Of a stretch of DNA of 64,000 nt, positions 25,187 to 33,562 are shown piece after piece. Made by a program: the position numbers and the translations under genes. A model generated the notes under the pieces. That model saw only the letters and a list, made by a program, of their open reading frames with translations. It had not been told where the DNA came from and made no database searches. Numbering within the stretch: position 1 is the first letter of the stretch; every line of letters starts with the position of its first letter. The DNA lies in NCBI RefSeq assembly GCF_000763315.1, contig NZ_JPST01000030.1, positions 1-64,000 of the forward strand, given 5' to 3'. This stretch comes from Thermoactinomyces daqus (GTDB lineage: Bacteria > Bacillota > Bacilli > Thermoactinomycetales > Thermoactinomycetaceae).

Positions 25187-25920
25187 ATGAAAAAGGTATC
25201 CAAAAAAAGTCCAGTTCCCCTATACTACCAACTGAAAGAGATCTTGCAGGAAATGATCGAAAATGAGGAATTAAAACCTGGAGATGCAGTCCCGCCCGAG
25301 CGTGAATTGTGCGAAGTTCATGGAATCAGCCGGATGACTGCGCGCAAAGCGGTGATGGCTCTGGTGAATGAAGGCGTGTTGTTCCGGGAGCAGGGAAAGG
25401 GAACATTCGTGGCCGAGCCAAAGCCCAAGCATCTGCTCACCCGCCTGCGAAGTTTTACCGAAGAGATGGAAGAACAAGGTTTTTCCGTGCGTTCGGAAAT
25501 TTTGTCATTTTCCATTGTCGAAGCGACTCTGCAATTGAAAAAAATTTAAAAATGCTGCCCGATCAGTCAAAAGTGGTGGAAATCAAGCGGCTTCGCTATG
25601 TGGATGAGTTGCCGTACGCGCTGGAAACAGTCTGGCTCAACCATGACAAAGTTCCCGGTCTTACCCGGGAAAAGCTAGAAGGCGAATCATTGTATACGGT
25701 TTTAAAAAATCAATACCAATACCATCCCGCCTATGCCCGGCAAACGATTGAGCCGATCAGCCTGAATGATTATGAAAGCAAACTCCTGGGTGTTCCCAAT
25801 CATTCGCTGGCCATCCTGTTCAGCAGAACCACCTATCTGGAAAAAGGGGAAATCATGGAGTTTACGAAGTGCATTTATCGTACGGACCGGTACAAATACG
25901 AGATTGTGTTGCAGCCTTAA
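25187..25920 (+). pseudogene. nagR: GntR/HutC-family repressor NagR, frameshifted
   Basis: The first frame (25187-25549) carries the winged-helix domain (VPLYYQLKEILQEMIENEEL; SRMTARKAVMALVNEGVLFR; GKGTFVAEP) and the start of the UTRA domain. The second frame (to 25920) carries the rest of UTRA (VVEIKRLRYVDELPYALETV; ILFSRTTYLEKGEIMEFTKC). The frame change lies in the A-rich stretch near 25525-25545. In the second frame the sequence reads back as AIEKNLKML, so a single-base loss is the simplest explanation. The UTRA domain senses GlcNAc-6-P or GlcN-6-P. If the break is real, only the DNA-binding half would be made. A sequencing error in the A run is also possible. Confidence 0.85.
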
Positions 25921-26019
25921 AATTGGTTCGGGTGGACGGTTGAAATTTTTTATTTGCATATGGATGAATTATTTGATTAGATTTAATTATTATGAATAAA
26001 AATGAAAGAGTGAGGCCGG

Positions 26020-27249
26020 ATGTTGGAATATGACAAATTGGAAAAATACGCGGAACTGGCAGTCCGGATTGGGGTAAACATTCAAAAAGGGCAGACCTTG
26101 TACATTTCAGCTGCGCTGGAAGCCGCTCCTTTCGTACGAAAGATCACGGAAGTCGCTTATAATGATGGAGCAAAAAATGTTGTCGTTGACTGGTTTGACG
26201 ATGAAGTAAACCGCATCCGCCTGTTGCATGCACCGGAGGAGTCGCTCTCCAACATCAGGAAGGGCAAACTGGAAGATCTCCGCAAGGATCTGGAAAATGG
26301 AGCCGCGATGTTGACAATCCATTCCCCCAAGCCTGATTACTTCCACGGGGTTGAAACCAAACGAATTACCGCGGTCAGCAGGGCGAACAATGAAGCGATG
26401 CATTTTGCCCGGGAACTGATTCGGCAAAATAAGATCAGCTGGTTGATTGTCGCTTATCCCACGACAGAGTGGGCTAAAAAAGTCTTCCCGCATCTGCCTG
26501 AAGAAGAAGCGATGCAAAAGTTATGGGAATGCATTGAAAAGGCGACGCGGCTGGATGCGACTGATCCGGTGGAGCGCTGGCAGGAACATCTGAAAAAGAT
26601 CGAGGATCGGGTGCAGTTGTTGAATAACCTTCGCCTGAAAAAACTTTCTTATCGTGCGCCGGGTACCGCGCTGACGATCGAATTGCCAAAAGACCATCTC
26701 TGGGTGGGAGCGGGCCAGCAGAATGAACAGGGCGTGTTGTTTGTCCCCAACTTGCCCACTGAAGAGGTGTTTACCGTTCCGTTGAAGACCGGAGTCAACG
26801 GGGTGGTGAGCAGCACACGGCCGCTGAGCTATAACGGGCAAATGATCGATCGCTTCTCCTTGACCTTCAGGGAGGGAAAAGTGACCGAAGTAAGGGCGGA
26901 AACAGGTGAAGAGCTGTTAAAATCGCTGGTCGGGTTGGATGAAGGGGCCGCTTATCTCGGTGAAGTGGCACTGGTTCCCCATACATCTCCCATTTCGCAA
27001 TTGGGTGCGATTTTCCACCAGACCTTGTTTGATGAAAATGCTTCGTGCCATCTGGCTTTGGGCTTTGCTCTGCCGTTCTGCCTGAGGGGGGGAACCGGAT
27101 TGACAAGAGAGGAGCTGGCCGAGCGGGGCATTAATCAAAGTATGGTTCATGTCGATTTTATGATCGGTTCATCCGAACTGGATATTGACGGCGAGAATTG
27201 GGAGGGAAAAACGATCCCCATTTTCCGCAACGGAGATTGGGTAATCTGA
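26020..27249 (+). CDS. Aminopeptidase, M29 family
   Basis: 409-residue metallo-aminopeptidase of the thermophilic M29 family (aminopeptidase T/AmpS/PepS). Metal-binding regions are EQGVLFVPNLPTEEVFTVP, GEVALVPHTSPISQLG, FDENASCHLALGFALP and MVHVDFMIGSSELDIDG. These cytoplasmic dimers use Co or Zn and release N-terminal residues from peptides. The ATG is preceded by AGTGAGGCCGG. It ends at a strong inverted repeat shared with the convergent Spo0M-like gene. Confidence 0.94.
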   Translation: MLEYDKLEKYAELAVRIGVNIQKGQTLYISAALEAAPFVRKITEVAYNDGAKNVVVDWFDDEVNRIRLLHAPEESLSNIRKGKLEDLRKDLENGAAMLTIHSPKPDYFHGVETKRITAVSRANNEAMHFARELIRQNKISWLIVAYPTTEWAKKVFPHLPEEEAMQKLWECIEKATRLDATDPVERWQEHLKKIEDRVQLLNNLRLKKLSYRAPGTALTIELPKDHLWVGAGQQNEQGVLFVPNLPTEEVFTVPLKTGVNGVVSSTRPLSYNGQMIDRFSLTFREGKVTEVRAETGEELLKSLVGLDEGAAYLGEVALVPHTSPISQLGAIFHQTLFDENASCHLALGFALPFCLRGGTGLTREELAERGINQSMVHVDFMIGSSELDIDGENWEGKTIPIFRNGDWVI

Positions 27250-27278
27250 GTCAGTTTCATTTGCCCCGATAAAAATGT

Positions 27279-27319
27279 CCGGCGATCGCTCCCGTGGCCA
27301 ATCCGGGAACGATCGCCGG
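27279..27319. terminator. Bidirectional terminator
   Basis: CCGGCGATCG (27279-27288) pairs perfectly with CGATCGCCGG (27310-27319), with an inner CCCG/CGGG pairing; AATTTT follows on the plus strand and a T run on the minus strand. Confidence 0.8.
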
Positions 27320-27340
27320 CAATTTTGCTGGTTTTATCAA

Positions 27341-28351
27341 TTAAACCCAGTTATCGTCGTCACCGCCGCCAAAAAATCCCCCATCATCCCCATCGTCAAA
27401 AAATCCGCCGTTGTCATTGTTGCCGAACAGACCGGCATCGTGATTCTGATTATCATCTCCGTCCAGCAGTTCATCAAGCAGAACGCCTCCGATCAGCCCC
27501 GCTGCAAAACCGCCGATCGCCCCTGTCATTCCAGACAAATGGGAGTGGTGATGGTGACTATGCCCGTAATGACCATGCCCGTAATGACTTTGACCATGGT
27601 GATAGGAATGAGGGATATGGTAGTGACCATGTCCGTAATGGGGAGTTGACATCGATTCGGTGATCAGATTTTGCCAAAGCATCATCAGTGCATCCGGATC
27701 CGAAATTTGATCCTGCGGGATGAATACTTCCCGTTTTACCTCATGATGATGTCCGAATGAATAATACTCCACTTCGAGCAGTAAGCGAACCCCGTTTGGC
27801 TCAATTGCCGCTGCAAATTCCACTTCTTTTACCTGCTCGCGGAACAATTCCGTCGGAACCAGTTCAAATTCTTGCACATATCCGTTAAACTTGCGTGAAT
27901 GATGTGTTTCCCGGAAACCGAGACGGCTCAGGGCTGCCAGGATATTGCTGAGCGGAACCGGCGGAACGATCTCGATATAGTCCCGGTCGGATTGATCGAC
28001 GGCACCGGCAAGATCGAGTTGTGTATCAAAGTAGTAAGAAACCGATTGTCCGGTAACCAGCAGGTTTCCCGGCAACTGAAAATGAAAAGGAAGTTCCTTT
28101 TGTTCGCCGGGCCGGATGACGAACGACTGGTAAAAAGGCACGGATGCGACCGGATGCGTGTGCACGTGTCCTTTTGCATAGATACTGAGCATGAAACGGA
28201 CATCGATTTTATTGATGCGTTGCTCCACACTTCCACCTTTGATCAACACTTTTCCCGCAACGGGATCACCGGGAGCAAATCGGTTTTGTTCCAGAATCAG
28301 ATCCACTTTTGCGGCTCCATGACCAAGTCTCGCCATGAAATCTTTAAACAT
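27341..28351 (-). CDS. Spo0M-like (arrestin-fold) protein with His-rich, Gly-zipper and acidic tail
   Basis: 336 residues. The N-terminal 230 residues match the sporulation-control protein Spo0M (AKVDLILEQNRFAPGDPVAGKV; SVPFYQSFVIRPGEQKELPF; HHSRKFNGYVQEFELVPT), an arrestin-like fold. Residues about 236-270 hold about 15 His mixed with Gly and Tyr. Then follows a hydrophobic Gly-rich segment (MTGAIGGFAAGLIGGVLLDE), possibly a membrane hairpin, and an acidic Asp/Gly/Phe/Asn tail. Plain Spo0M proteins are about 250-260 residues, so the tail is an extension. The His cluster suggests metal binding (inference). Confidence 0.85.
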   Translation of the reverse strand: MFKDFMARLGHGAAKVDLILEQNRFAPGDPVAGKVLIKGGSVEQRINKIDVRFMLSIYAKGHVHTHPVASVPFYQSFVIRPGEQKELPFHFQLPGNLLVTGQSVSYYFDTQLDLAGAVDQSDRDYIEIVPPVPLSNILAALSRLGFRETHHSRKFNGYVQEFELVPTELFREQVKEVEFAAAIEPNGVRLLLEVEYYSFGHHHEVKREVFIPQDQISDPDALMMLWQNLITESMSTPHYGHGHYHIPHSYHHGQSHYGHGHYGHSHHHHSHLSGMTGAIGGFAAGLIGGVLLDELLDGDDNQNHDAGLFGNNDNGGFFDDGDDGGFFGGGDDDNWV

Positions 28352-28585
28352 TCAATGCTTCTCCTTTCAACTGACAAAACGATCTTCCCTTTAATTTCAC
28401 TATATCGGAAAATTGAAACCTGTTTTTTTCAGTTTTGTGTGCAATTTGTTAACAATGGATTTTAGATGACAGAATAGAAATGTAATTTATTATAGATGAA
28501 ATGATTACATTATTAACAGGAATTGAATATGCATAAAAGTTGCATGGGACGAAAAACAGCGGATAGGTAAAGGAGGCCGGAATCA

Positions 28586-30001
28586 ATGCTGACTCCTGCC
28601 CATTGGCTTTATGGTGCGTTTACTCTGCTGGTGATTCTCGCTGTGCTTTTTCGCCGCGGGGTCGTTTTGCTCTCCCTGGTTGGCACCCTTTTGGTTGCCT
28701 GGGTGTACAAGGGGAGTTTTGTAGACGGATTGCAGGCGATTTTTAATGCCAACCTGGTAGCCGCCAATGAGCTGTTCAGCATTTTCCTGATTATTACCTT
28801 TATGGTGGCCCTGCTGCGGGCCTTGAAGGATTTGGGGGCTGACCGGCAGATGATCGCACCGATTCAACGACTCATGGTTAACGGACACGTTTCTTTTTTT
28901 ATTCTTGTCGTAATTACTTATGTCATTTCCCTTTTTTTCTGGCCTACACCAGCCGTGCCGCTGATCGGTGCCCTGTTGATCCCGCCTGCGGTCCGGGCCG
29001 GTCTTCCGGCGATGGGGGCGGCGATGGCCGTCGCTGTGGCCGGACAGGGAATGGCTCTCTCATCTGATTATGTCATGCAAGTGGCGCCGATGCTGAGTGC
29101 CAAGTCAGCCGGAATCAATACGGCGGCGGTAGCGGACAAAGCTCTGATCCTGTCGCTGGTCACGGGGGTGATTGCCAGTGGTTCCGCGTATTTGTACCTG
29201 TTCAGGAAAGTGAGAAATCCGGATTTGTACGAGGATGACGCCTTGAACCAGATGGCGGTCATGTCGGCGGAAGAAGATATATCCCGGTGCAGCGGAGCAG
29301 AAGAGAAGTGGGGAAGAGTCTTCGCCGTATTGGTTCCGTTCTCCTTGCTTGGGGTAATGCTGTATATGGTTTACACCAAAATCCACGGTCACGGCAGGCT
29401 GGAAGGAGCGAACGGAGCCGCCTTTATCGGGGGTGTGGCTGCCGTCCTGTTGATTATGGCTACTTTTGTTCATGGCCGGTTTCGAGCTTTGGAACGGATC
29501 AGCGAGCATATCGTGGAGGGATTTTTGTTCTCCTTTAAAGCGATGGGGCCTGTTGTTCCAATCGCCGGATTCTTCTTCCTTGGCAATGGGGATTTTGCCG
29601 GAGCCATCCTCTCTGTGCATAAAGGTGCCCCCGCCTTTCTGTTTGACATTGTCAAAACGATGCAAGCCTTTATTCCGGCCAATCGCATCGTGACCTCTTT
29701 CGGTATTTTACTGGTCGGCATGGTAACCGGGCTGGAAGGATCGGGTTTTTCCGGATTGCCTTTAACCGGAGCCTTGTCCGGAGCTTTGGCAAGTTCTTCC
29801 GGATTTGACCCGTCCACGCTGGCTGCCATTGGGCAGATGGGGTCGGTTTGGACGGGAGGAGGGACTCTGATCGCCTGGTCATCGCTTGTGGCGGTCGCCG
29901 GTTTTGCAGGTGTTCCCGTCATGGAGTTGGCCCGGAAAAACGCCATCCCCGTCATCATGGGATTAGTCGTTTCCACTCTGGTCGCCGTTTTCCTGTGGTA
30001 G
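28586..30001 (+). CDS. Polytopic membrane permease, substrate unknown
   Basis: 471 residues with about 11-13 membrane helices. Long hydrophobic segments begin at once (YGAFTLLVILAVLFRRGVVL), and a repeated Gly/Ser-rich re-entrant pattern appears in both halves (FFWPTPAVPLIGALLIPP; GLEGSGFSGLPLTGALSG), as in ion-transporter superfamily carriers. A cytoplasmic acidic loop lies around residue 225. The ATG follows AAAGGAGGCCGGAATCA. No neighbour reveals the substrate; a C4-dicarboxylate, gluconate-like or Na+/H+ exchange role is possible but unsupported. Confidence 0.75.
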   Translation: MLTPAHWLYGAFTLLVILAVLFRRGVVLLSLVGTLLVAWVYKGSFVDGLQAIFNANLVAANELFSIFLIITFMVALLRALKDLGADRQMIAPIQRLMVNGHVSFFILVVITYVISLFFWPTPAVPLIGALLIPPAVRAGLPAMGAAMAVAVAGQGMALSSDYVMQVAPMLSAKSAGINTAAVADKALILSLVTGVIASGSAYLYLFRKVRNPDLYEDDALNQMAVMSAEEDISRCSGAEEKWGRVFAVLVPFSLLGVMLYMVYTKIHGHGRLEGANGAAFIGGVAAVLLIMATFVHGRFRALERISEHIVEGFLFSFKAMGPVVPIAGFFFLGNGDFAGAILSVHKGAPAFLFDIVKTMQAFIPANRIVTSFGILLVGMVTGLEGSGFSGLPLTGALSGALASSSGFDPSTLAAIGQMGSVWTGGGTLIAWSSLVAVAGFAGVPVMELARKNAIPVIMGLVVSTLVAVFLW

Positions 30002-30075
30002 ACATCTTTAACATTTCATGTGCGGAAGTGGGGTAAACTGTAGCAAACAGGAGTCATCGAAGAGGGGTTTTCAGG

Positions 30076-31017
30076 ATGCCGCTGACACCGATCATTCCAT
30101 TTGAGCCAACGAGCACTGACATCATTCCGGATGAGGATAACTGGGTTGCCCAAGTGAAATGGGATGGTGTAAGGGTTTTAACCTATTGGGACGGGAATCA
30201 GGTGAAACTCTACAACCGCAAAAAAAACGAGCGTACTTTTCATTATCCGGAGTTACTTCCGATTCAAACGTACTGTAAGGCAAAATCCGTAATTTTGGAT
30301 GGTGAAATCATTTCGTTGGGTTCTGATGGAAAACCATCGTTTCACGAAGTGATGCGCCGTGATGGAGTTCGGCGTCTGGAACGGGTTAAACAGGTGCGGA
30401 AAGATGTGCCGATCTGCTACATGATCTTTGACGTGATTTACTGCGATGGCCAATGGCTGACTGAGCGCAGTTTGCTGGAGAGAAGTGAGATACTCTCTAG
30501 GATTATCGTTCCCGGGGAGCATGTGCAACTGGTCACTTCACACGAAGATGCGGAAGCGCTGTTTCAGGTGATAAAAGAACATGAGATGGAAGGAATCGTA
30601 ATCAAGGACCTTTCCAGTACATATTTGATCAACGGAAAAGACCCGCGCTGGCGCAAGAAAAAATTTTACAGAGACTTAATCGCTGTGGTGGGCGGTGTCA
30701 CACTAAGAGATACGATTGTGAATTCACTTTTGCTCGGTCTTTTCGATCGTGACGGCCGGTTATGGTATATTGGTCACGCCGGTACGGGACGTTTAACCCG
30801 GAAGGACTGGCTTGAACTAACCCGGGGGATCAAGCCGCTTATTATCTCAACCATGCCATTTGCAAACAAACCGTCAAGATGGAAAGAAACCATCTGGCTG
30901 AAACCTGAAATCACGGTGAAAGTGAATTTTGCGGAATGGAGCGTTGGCCATACCTTAAGACAACCAAGCATTCAGGCTTTTGTTGATGTTCCGCCTCACG
31001 AATGCCTGCTTCCATAA
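30076..31017 (+). CDS. ATP-dependent DNA ligase (LigD ligase-domain type)
   Basis: 313 residues. Nucleotidyl-transfer motif I is VKWDGVRVL with the adenylated Lys; DGEIISLG, YMIFDVIYCDG, EGIVIKDLSS and RWRKKKFYRDLI are motifs III, IIIa, IV and V. The C-terminal OB-fold ends with FAEWSVGHTLRQPSIQAF. It resembles the ligase part of bacterial end-joining LigD; the polymerase part is a separate gene at 33563-34465. Ku is not encoded in this window. The ATG has GAGGGGTTTTCAGG upstream. Confidence 0.9.
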   Translation: MPLTPIIPFEPTSTDIIPDEDNWVAQVKWDGVRVLTYWDGNQVKLYNRKKNERTFHYPELLPIQTYCKAKSVILDGEIISLGSDGKPSFHEVMRRDGVRRLERVKQVRKDVPICYMIFDVIYCDGQWLTERSLLERSEILSRIIVPGEHVQLVTSHEDAEALFQVIKEHEMEGIVIKDLSSTYLINGKDPRWRKKKFYRDLIAVVGGVTLRDTIVNSLLLGLFDRDGRLWYIGHAGTGRLTRKDWLELTRGIKPLIISTMPFANKPSRWKETIWLKPEITVKVNFAEWSVGHTLRQPSIQAFVDVPPHECLLP

Positions 31018-31155
31018 GCGGTCGGAATGTGAAAACGCGACCATCCAGTCAAAAATCTGGCAGGCCCAAGCTCTTCCTCATGCCTAAAGAGGCAGCGTTG
31101 GACGGAACCAAATCACTGCCTGTGAATGCGTGAAAAGGCCGACTGACCATTCTGG

Positions 31156-31770
31156 TTATGGATGAACTTTTCTGGCGATCATGATATTCATCGCGTGTTT
31201 GTGCGGAACACCACTGGAATTGCAATCGAAGATGATTTCTTCAAATGAAATGATTTCCCAATCCCAATAGTAGTTGAGCAAATCCCCGGAACGATAAAAA
31301 TATTCGTCCGTTCCCCAGTCCGGAGCGGTTTCAATAAACGGCTTTTCAACAAATACATTGAAGACGTTTAATCCGCCGATGTTGGTATGTTCCTTATAGT
31401 TTTTGAATTTTTCTTCCCGAAGAGACGGAGACAGATAAGTCAGGGTTCCGCTTGAATATACAATATCAAACATCTCCGTCAGGTTTAATTCATTAAGATT
31501 GGCTTGAACGGTTTTGATTGTCAGTCCTTCTTGGTGAGCCCATTTCTGTGCCTTTTGCAAACCGGGTTGGGAAACATCAACGCCAACCGTATCAAATCCG
31601 TTTCGGGCAAAATGGATAATGTCCTTCCCTTCTCCACAGCCAAGATCGATGATTTTTCCTTTATTTTCAGACGTAACCAACTCTACTGCGCGTTTGCAGA
31701 GTTGGTTGGGTTCGCGTCCCCAGTAAAACTCGTCCTTGCTGTATACTTCATCGTAACTCTTCATTGCCAC
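31156..31770 (-). CDS. Class I SAM-dependent methyltransferase (TehB-like)
   Basis: 204 residues. Motif I IIDLGCGEGKDIIHFARNG is followed by VGVDVSQPGLQKAQ and FDIVYSSGTLTYL; WGREPNQLC near the N terminus is typical of the TehB/thiopurine-like group. The substrate is unknown. Translation probably starts at GTG 31770 after AAGGTGG, or at ATG 31764. It converges with the ligase gene. Confidence 0.85.
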   Translation of the reverse strand: MAMKSYDEVYSKDEFYWGREPNQLCKRAVELVTSENKGKIIDLGCGEGKDIIHFARNGFDTVGVDVSQPGLQKAQKWAHQEGLTIKTVQANLNELNLTEMFDIVYSSGTLTYLSPSLREEKFKNYKEHTNIGGLNVFNVFVEKPFIETAPDWGTDEYFYRSGDLLNYYWDWEIISFEEIIFDCNSSGVPHKHAMNIMIARKVHP

Positions 31771-32048
31771 TTAACCACCTTCTCTCAAAACAGTTTGAAT
31801 GAATCTATTTTATCAAGGGAACATTTTGAATTACAATTTTTTTCATTATCTATTGGTGAAGCCTTGACTCAACTTTTCCGATTCATGGATGACAGTCCGA
31901 CTGGTATCCGGTCACGAGAAAAGGGGGTGGGAGGCGTATGGAGCAAACGGGTCTGTCTGGAAGACTTAGGCGGTTGAAAGCTTTGTGTCGCATGTTTCAT
32001 GGGAATGCCGGGGATAATTTAATTGCAAACAACGAAAGGAGGATAAGG

Positions 32049-32192
32049 ATGGAAGATCAGTCCCGGCAATACGAAATTCCTGATCTCCGGAATCATCGAC
32101 AGGTGATGAACAAAATAACGGAACTGGAAAAGGAAATAGCAGACTTAATAAATAAAGAAGTTTCGCTTGTTGTGTATGCAAAAGAAACGTAG
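32049..32192 (+). CDS. 47-residue charged helical protein
   Basis: The small frame has an excellent Shine-Dalgarno site (AAAGGAGGATAAGG) and a terminator directly after its TAG. It contains RNHRQVMNKITELEKEIADL, a short coiled-coil or helical segment, then LINKEVSLVVYAKET. No known family is recognised. An open frame extends upstream to 31938 but lacks a comparable ribosome-binding site. Confidence 0.65.
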   Translation: MEDQSRQYEIPDLRNHRQVMNKITELEKEIADLINKEVSLVVYAKET

Positions 32193-32197
32193 GCAGC

Positions 32198-32232
32198 AAA
32201 AGCTGGTGTCCGGCAGTACGGAACCAGCTTTT
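32198..32232 (+). terminator. Terminator after the 47-residue gene
   Basis: AAAAGCTGGT (32198-32207) pairs perfectly with ACCAGCTTTT (32223-32232) around a 15-base loop, with T residues at the end. It can also serve the convergent ROK kinase gene. Confidence 0.75.
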
Positions 32233-32244
32233 GGATGTTGCCGG

Positions 32245-33114
32245 TCAATTCGCGCCGCAAGCCTGTTTTCCGAGCAAGAGCGAGCCGATAATCCCGGAAT
32301 CTTCTCCCAAGTCCGGAGGAACAATATACCGGTTCAGTGGAGATGGAAAAGATAAATATTGGTTCAGCATTTTCTCCAGCTTTGCATAAATGGAAGGAAA
32401 GAGCTGTTTCTGATTCATCACGCCTCCGCCTAAAATGATTTTTTGCGGTGCCAGAATCAGGATATAATGCATCAGTGCCTGTGCGATGTAGTAGGCCTCA
32501 AGTTCCCACACTTCGGGGTTGCCCGCGAGTTCGCTCCCTTTTTTGCCCCAGCGCTCTTCAATCGCTGGTCCGGAAGCCAAACCTTCAAAACAGTCTGCAT
32601 GATACGGGCACTTCCCGGTGTACGGGTCATCCGGATGCCGCCTGAGCAAGAGATGGCCCATTTCCGGATGTGAAAATCCTTGAAGAAGTTTTCCGGATAT
32701 GACGGCTCCTGCTCCGATTCCAGTTCCCACGGTGATATACAAACAGCTGTCAAGCCCTTTAGCGGCGCCAAAGGCTGATTCGCCCAGAGCTGCTGCATTC
32801 ACGTCCGTATGAAAACCGACAGGAACGGACAATGCTTCTTGCAGCGTCCGAACCATCGGAAAATTCCTCCACTTCTTTTTGGGTGAGGTTGTGATGTAAC
32901 CATAGGTCGGACTGGCCGGATTGATATCGATCGGTCCAAACGAACCGACGCCGATTGCTTTTAACGTGAATTTTTTGAAAAAGTCAATCACTTGCTTCAT
33001 CGTTTCCCCCGGTGTTGTGGTGGGGAATTGAATTCGTTCCGTCACATTTCCATGTTCGTCTCCGACAGCGCAGATAAATTTGGTGCCGCCTGCTTCTATT
33101 CCCCCGATGACCAT
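32245..33114 (-). CDS. ROK family sugar kinase, probable fructokinase
   Basis: 289 residues. The ATP-binding start is GGIEAGGTKFICAVGD, the sugar-binding Asp is in FHTDVNAAALGE, and ITVGTGIGAGAVISGK follows. The zinc-site region EMGHLLLRRHPDD..GKCPYHADCFEGLASGPAI matches the fructokinase subgroup (GmuE/ScrK-like) rather than glucokinases. It phosphorylates fructose or a related hexose with ATP. It is monocistronic and separated from neighbours by opposite orientation. Confidence 0.9.
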   Translation of the reverse strand: MVIGGIEAGGTKFICAVGDEHGNVTERIQFPTTTPGETMKQVIDFFKKFTLKAIGVGSFGPIDINPASPTYGYITTSPKKKWRNFPMVRTLQEALSVPVGFHTDVNAAALGESAFGAAKGLDSCLYITVGTGIGAGAVISGKLLQGFSHPEMGHLLLRRHPDDPYTGKCPYHADCFEGLASGPAIEERWGKKGSELAGNPEVWELEAYYIAQALMHYILILAPQKIILGGGVMNQKQLFPSIYAKLEKMLNQYLSFPSPLNRYIVPPDLGEDSGIIGSLLLGKQACGAN

Positions 33115-33257
33115 AATGTTACCCTCGCTTATAAAGAATATTGATGATATTGAATTTATTTTCTATTATAAACTTCTTCGCGGTTCCGGGCGAACCGAAA
33201 CCGAAATAAACTGAAATAGATCACTTGAATGACTCTGCGAAAAAGGGAGATAGGCTC

Positions 33258-33500
33258 ATGTATTGGTGCTGGTGTATCATTCCGGTGGTTTATTACATCG
33301 CGGTTCCGTTTGTTTATCCGTACCCGGAAACAGACCCGCCGAATCCGAGGCCACCGCGGCCGACAAGACCGCCGACGCCACCGCGGCCCATCCGGCCGAT
33401 CAGACCTGTCCGCCCGCCAACTCCTCTGACTCCCGGGCCGGGAAGACCCGTCCGCATGCCGCCGGAGCGAAGACGTCCGCGCAGGGGATTTTACGGATAG
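33258..33500 (+). CDS. Pro/Arg-rich small protein
   Basis: 80 residues. A short hydrophobic, aromatic N terminus with two cysteines (MYWCWCIIPVVYYIAVPFV) is followed by a tail made almost only of Pro, Arg, Thr and Ile/Val in PxPRPxRP-like steps. The ATG has GGGAG eight bases upstream. The composition resembles spore-coat or envelope-associated proteins of Bacillales, but no family is recognised. It ends about 60 bases before the polymerase gene and may be co-transcribed with it. Confidence 0.6.
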   Translation: MYWCWCIIPVVYYIAVPFVYPYPETDPPNPRPPRPTRPPTPPRPIRPIRPVRPPTPLTPGPGRPVRMPPERRRPRRGFYG

Positions 33501-33562
33501 ATCTCTTAAGAAGGCAGATAATAAACAGAGTGATTCCTTCAGCCGAAAGGTGTGAAGAAACG

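Noticed and set aside
33263-33562. Upstream extension of the LigD-type polymerase gene
   Set aside because: The frame is open only because it is the shifted reading of a Pro/Arg-rich, GC-rich gene; the polymerase-domain N terminus and a ribosome-binding site point to 33563.
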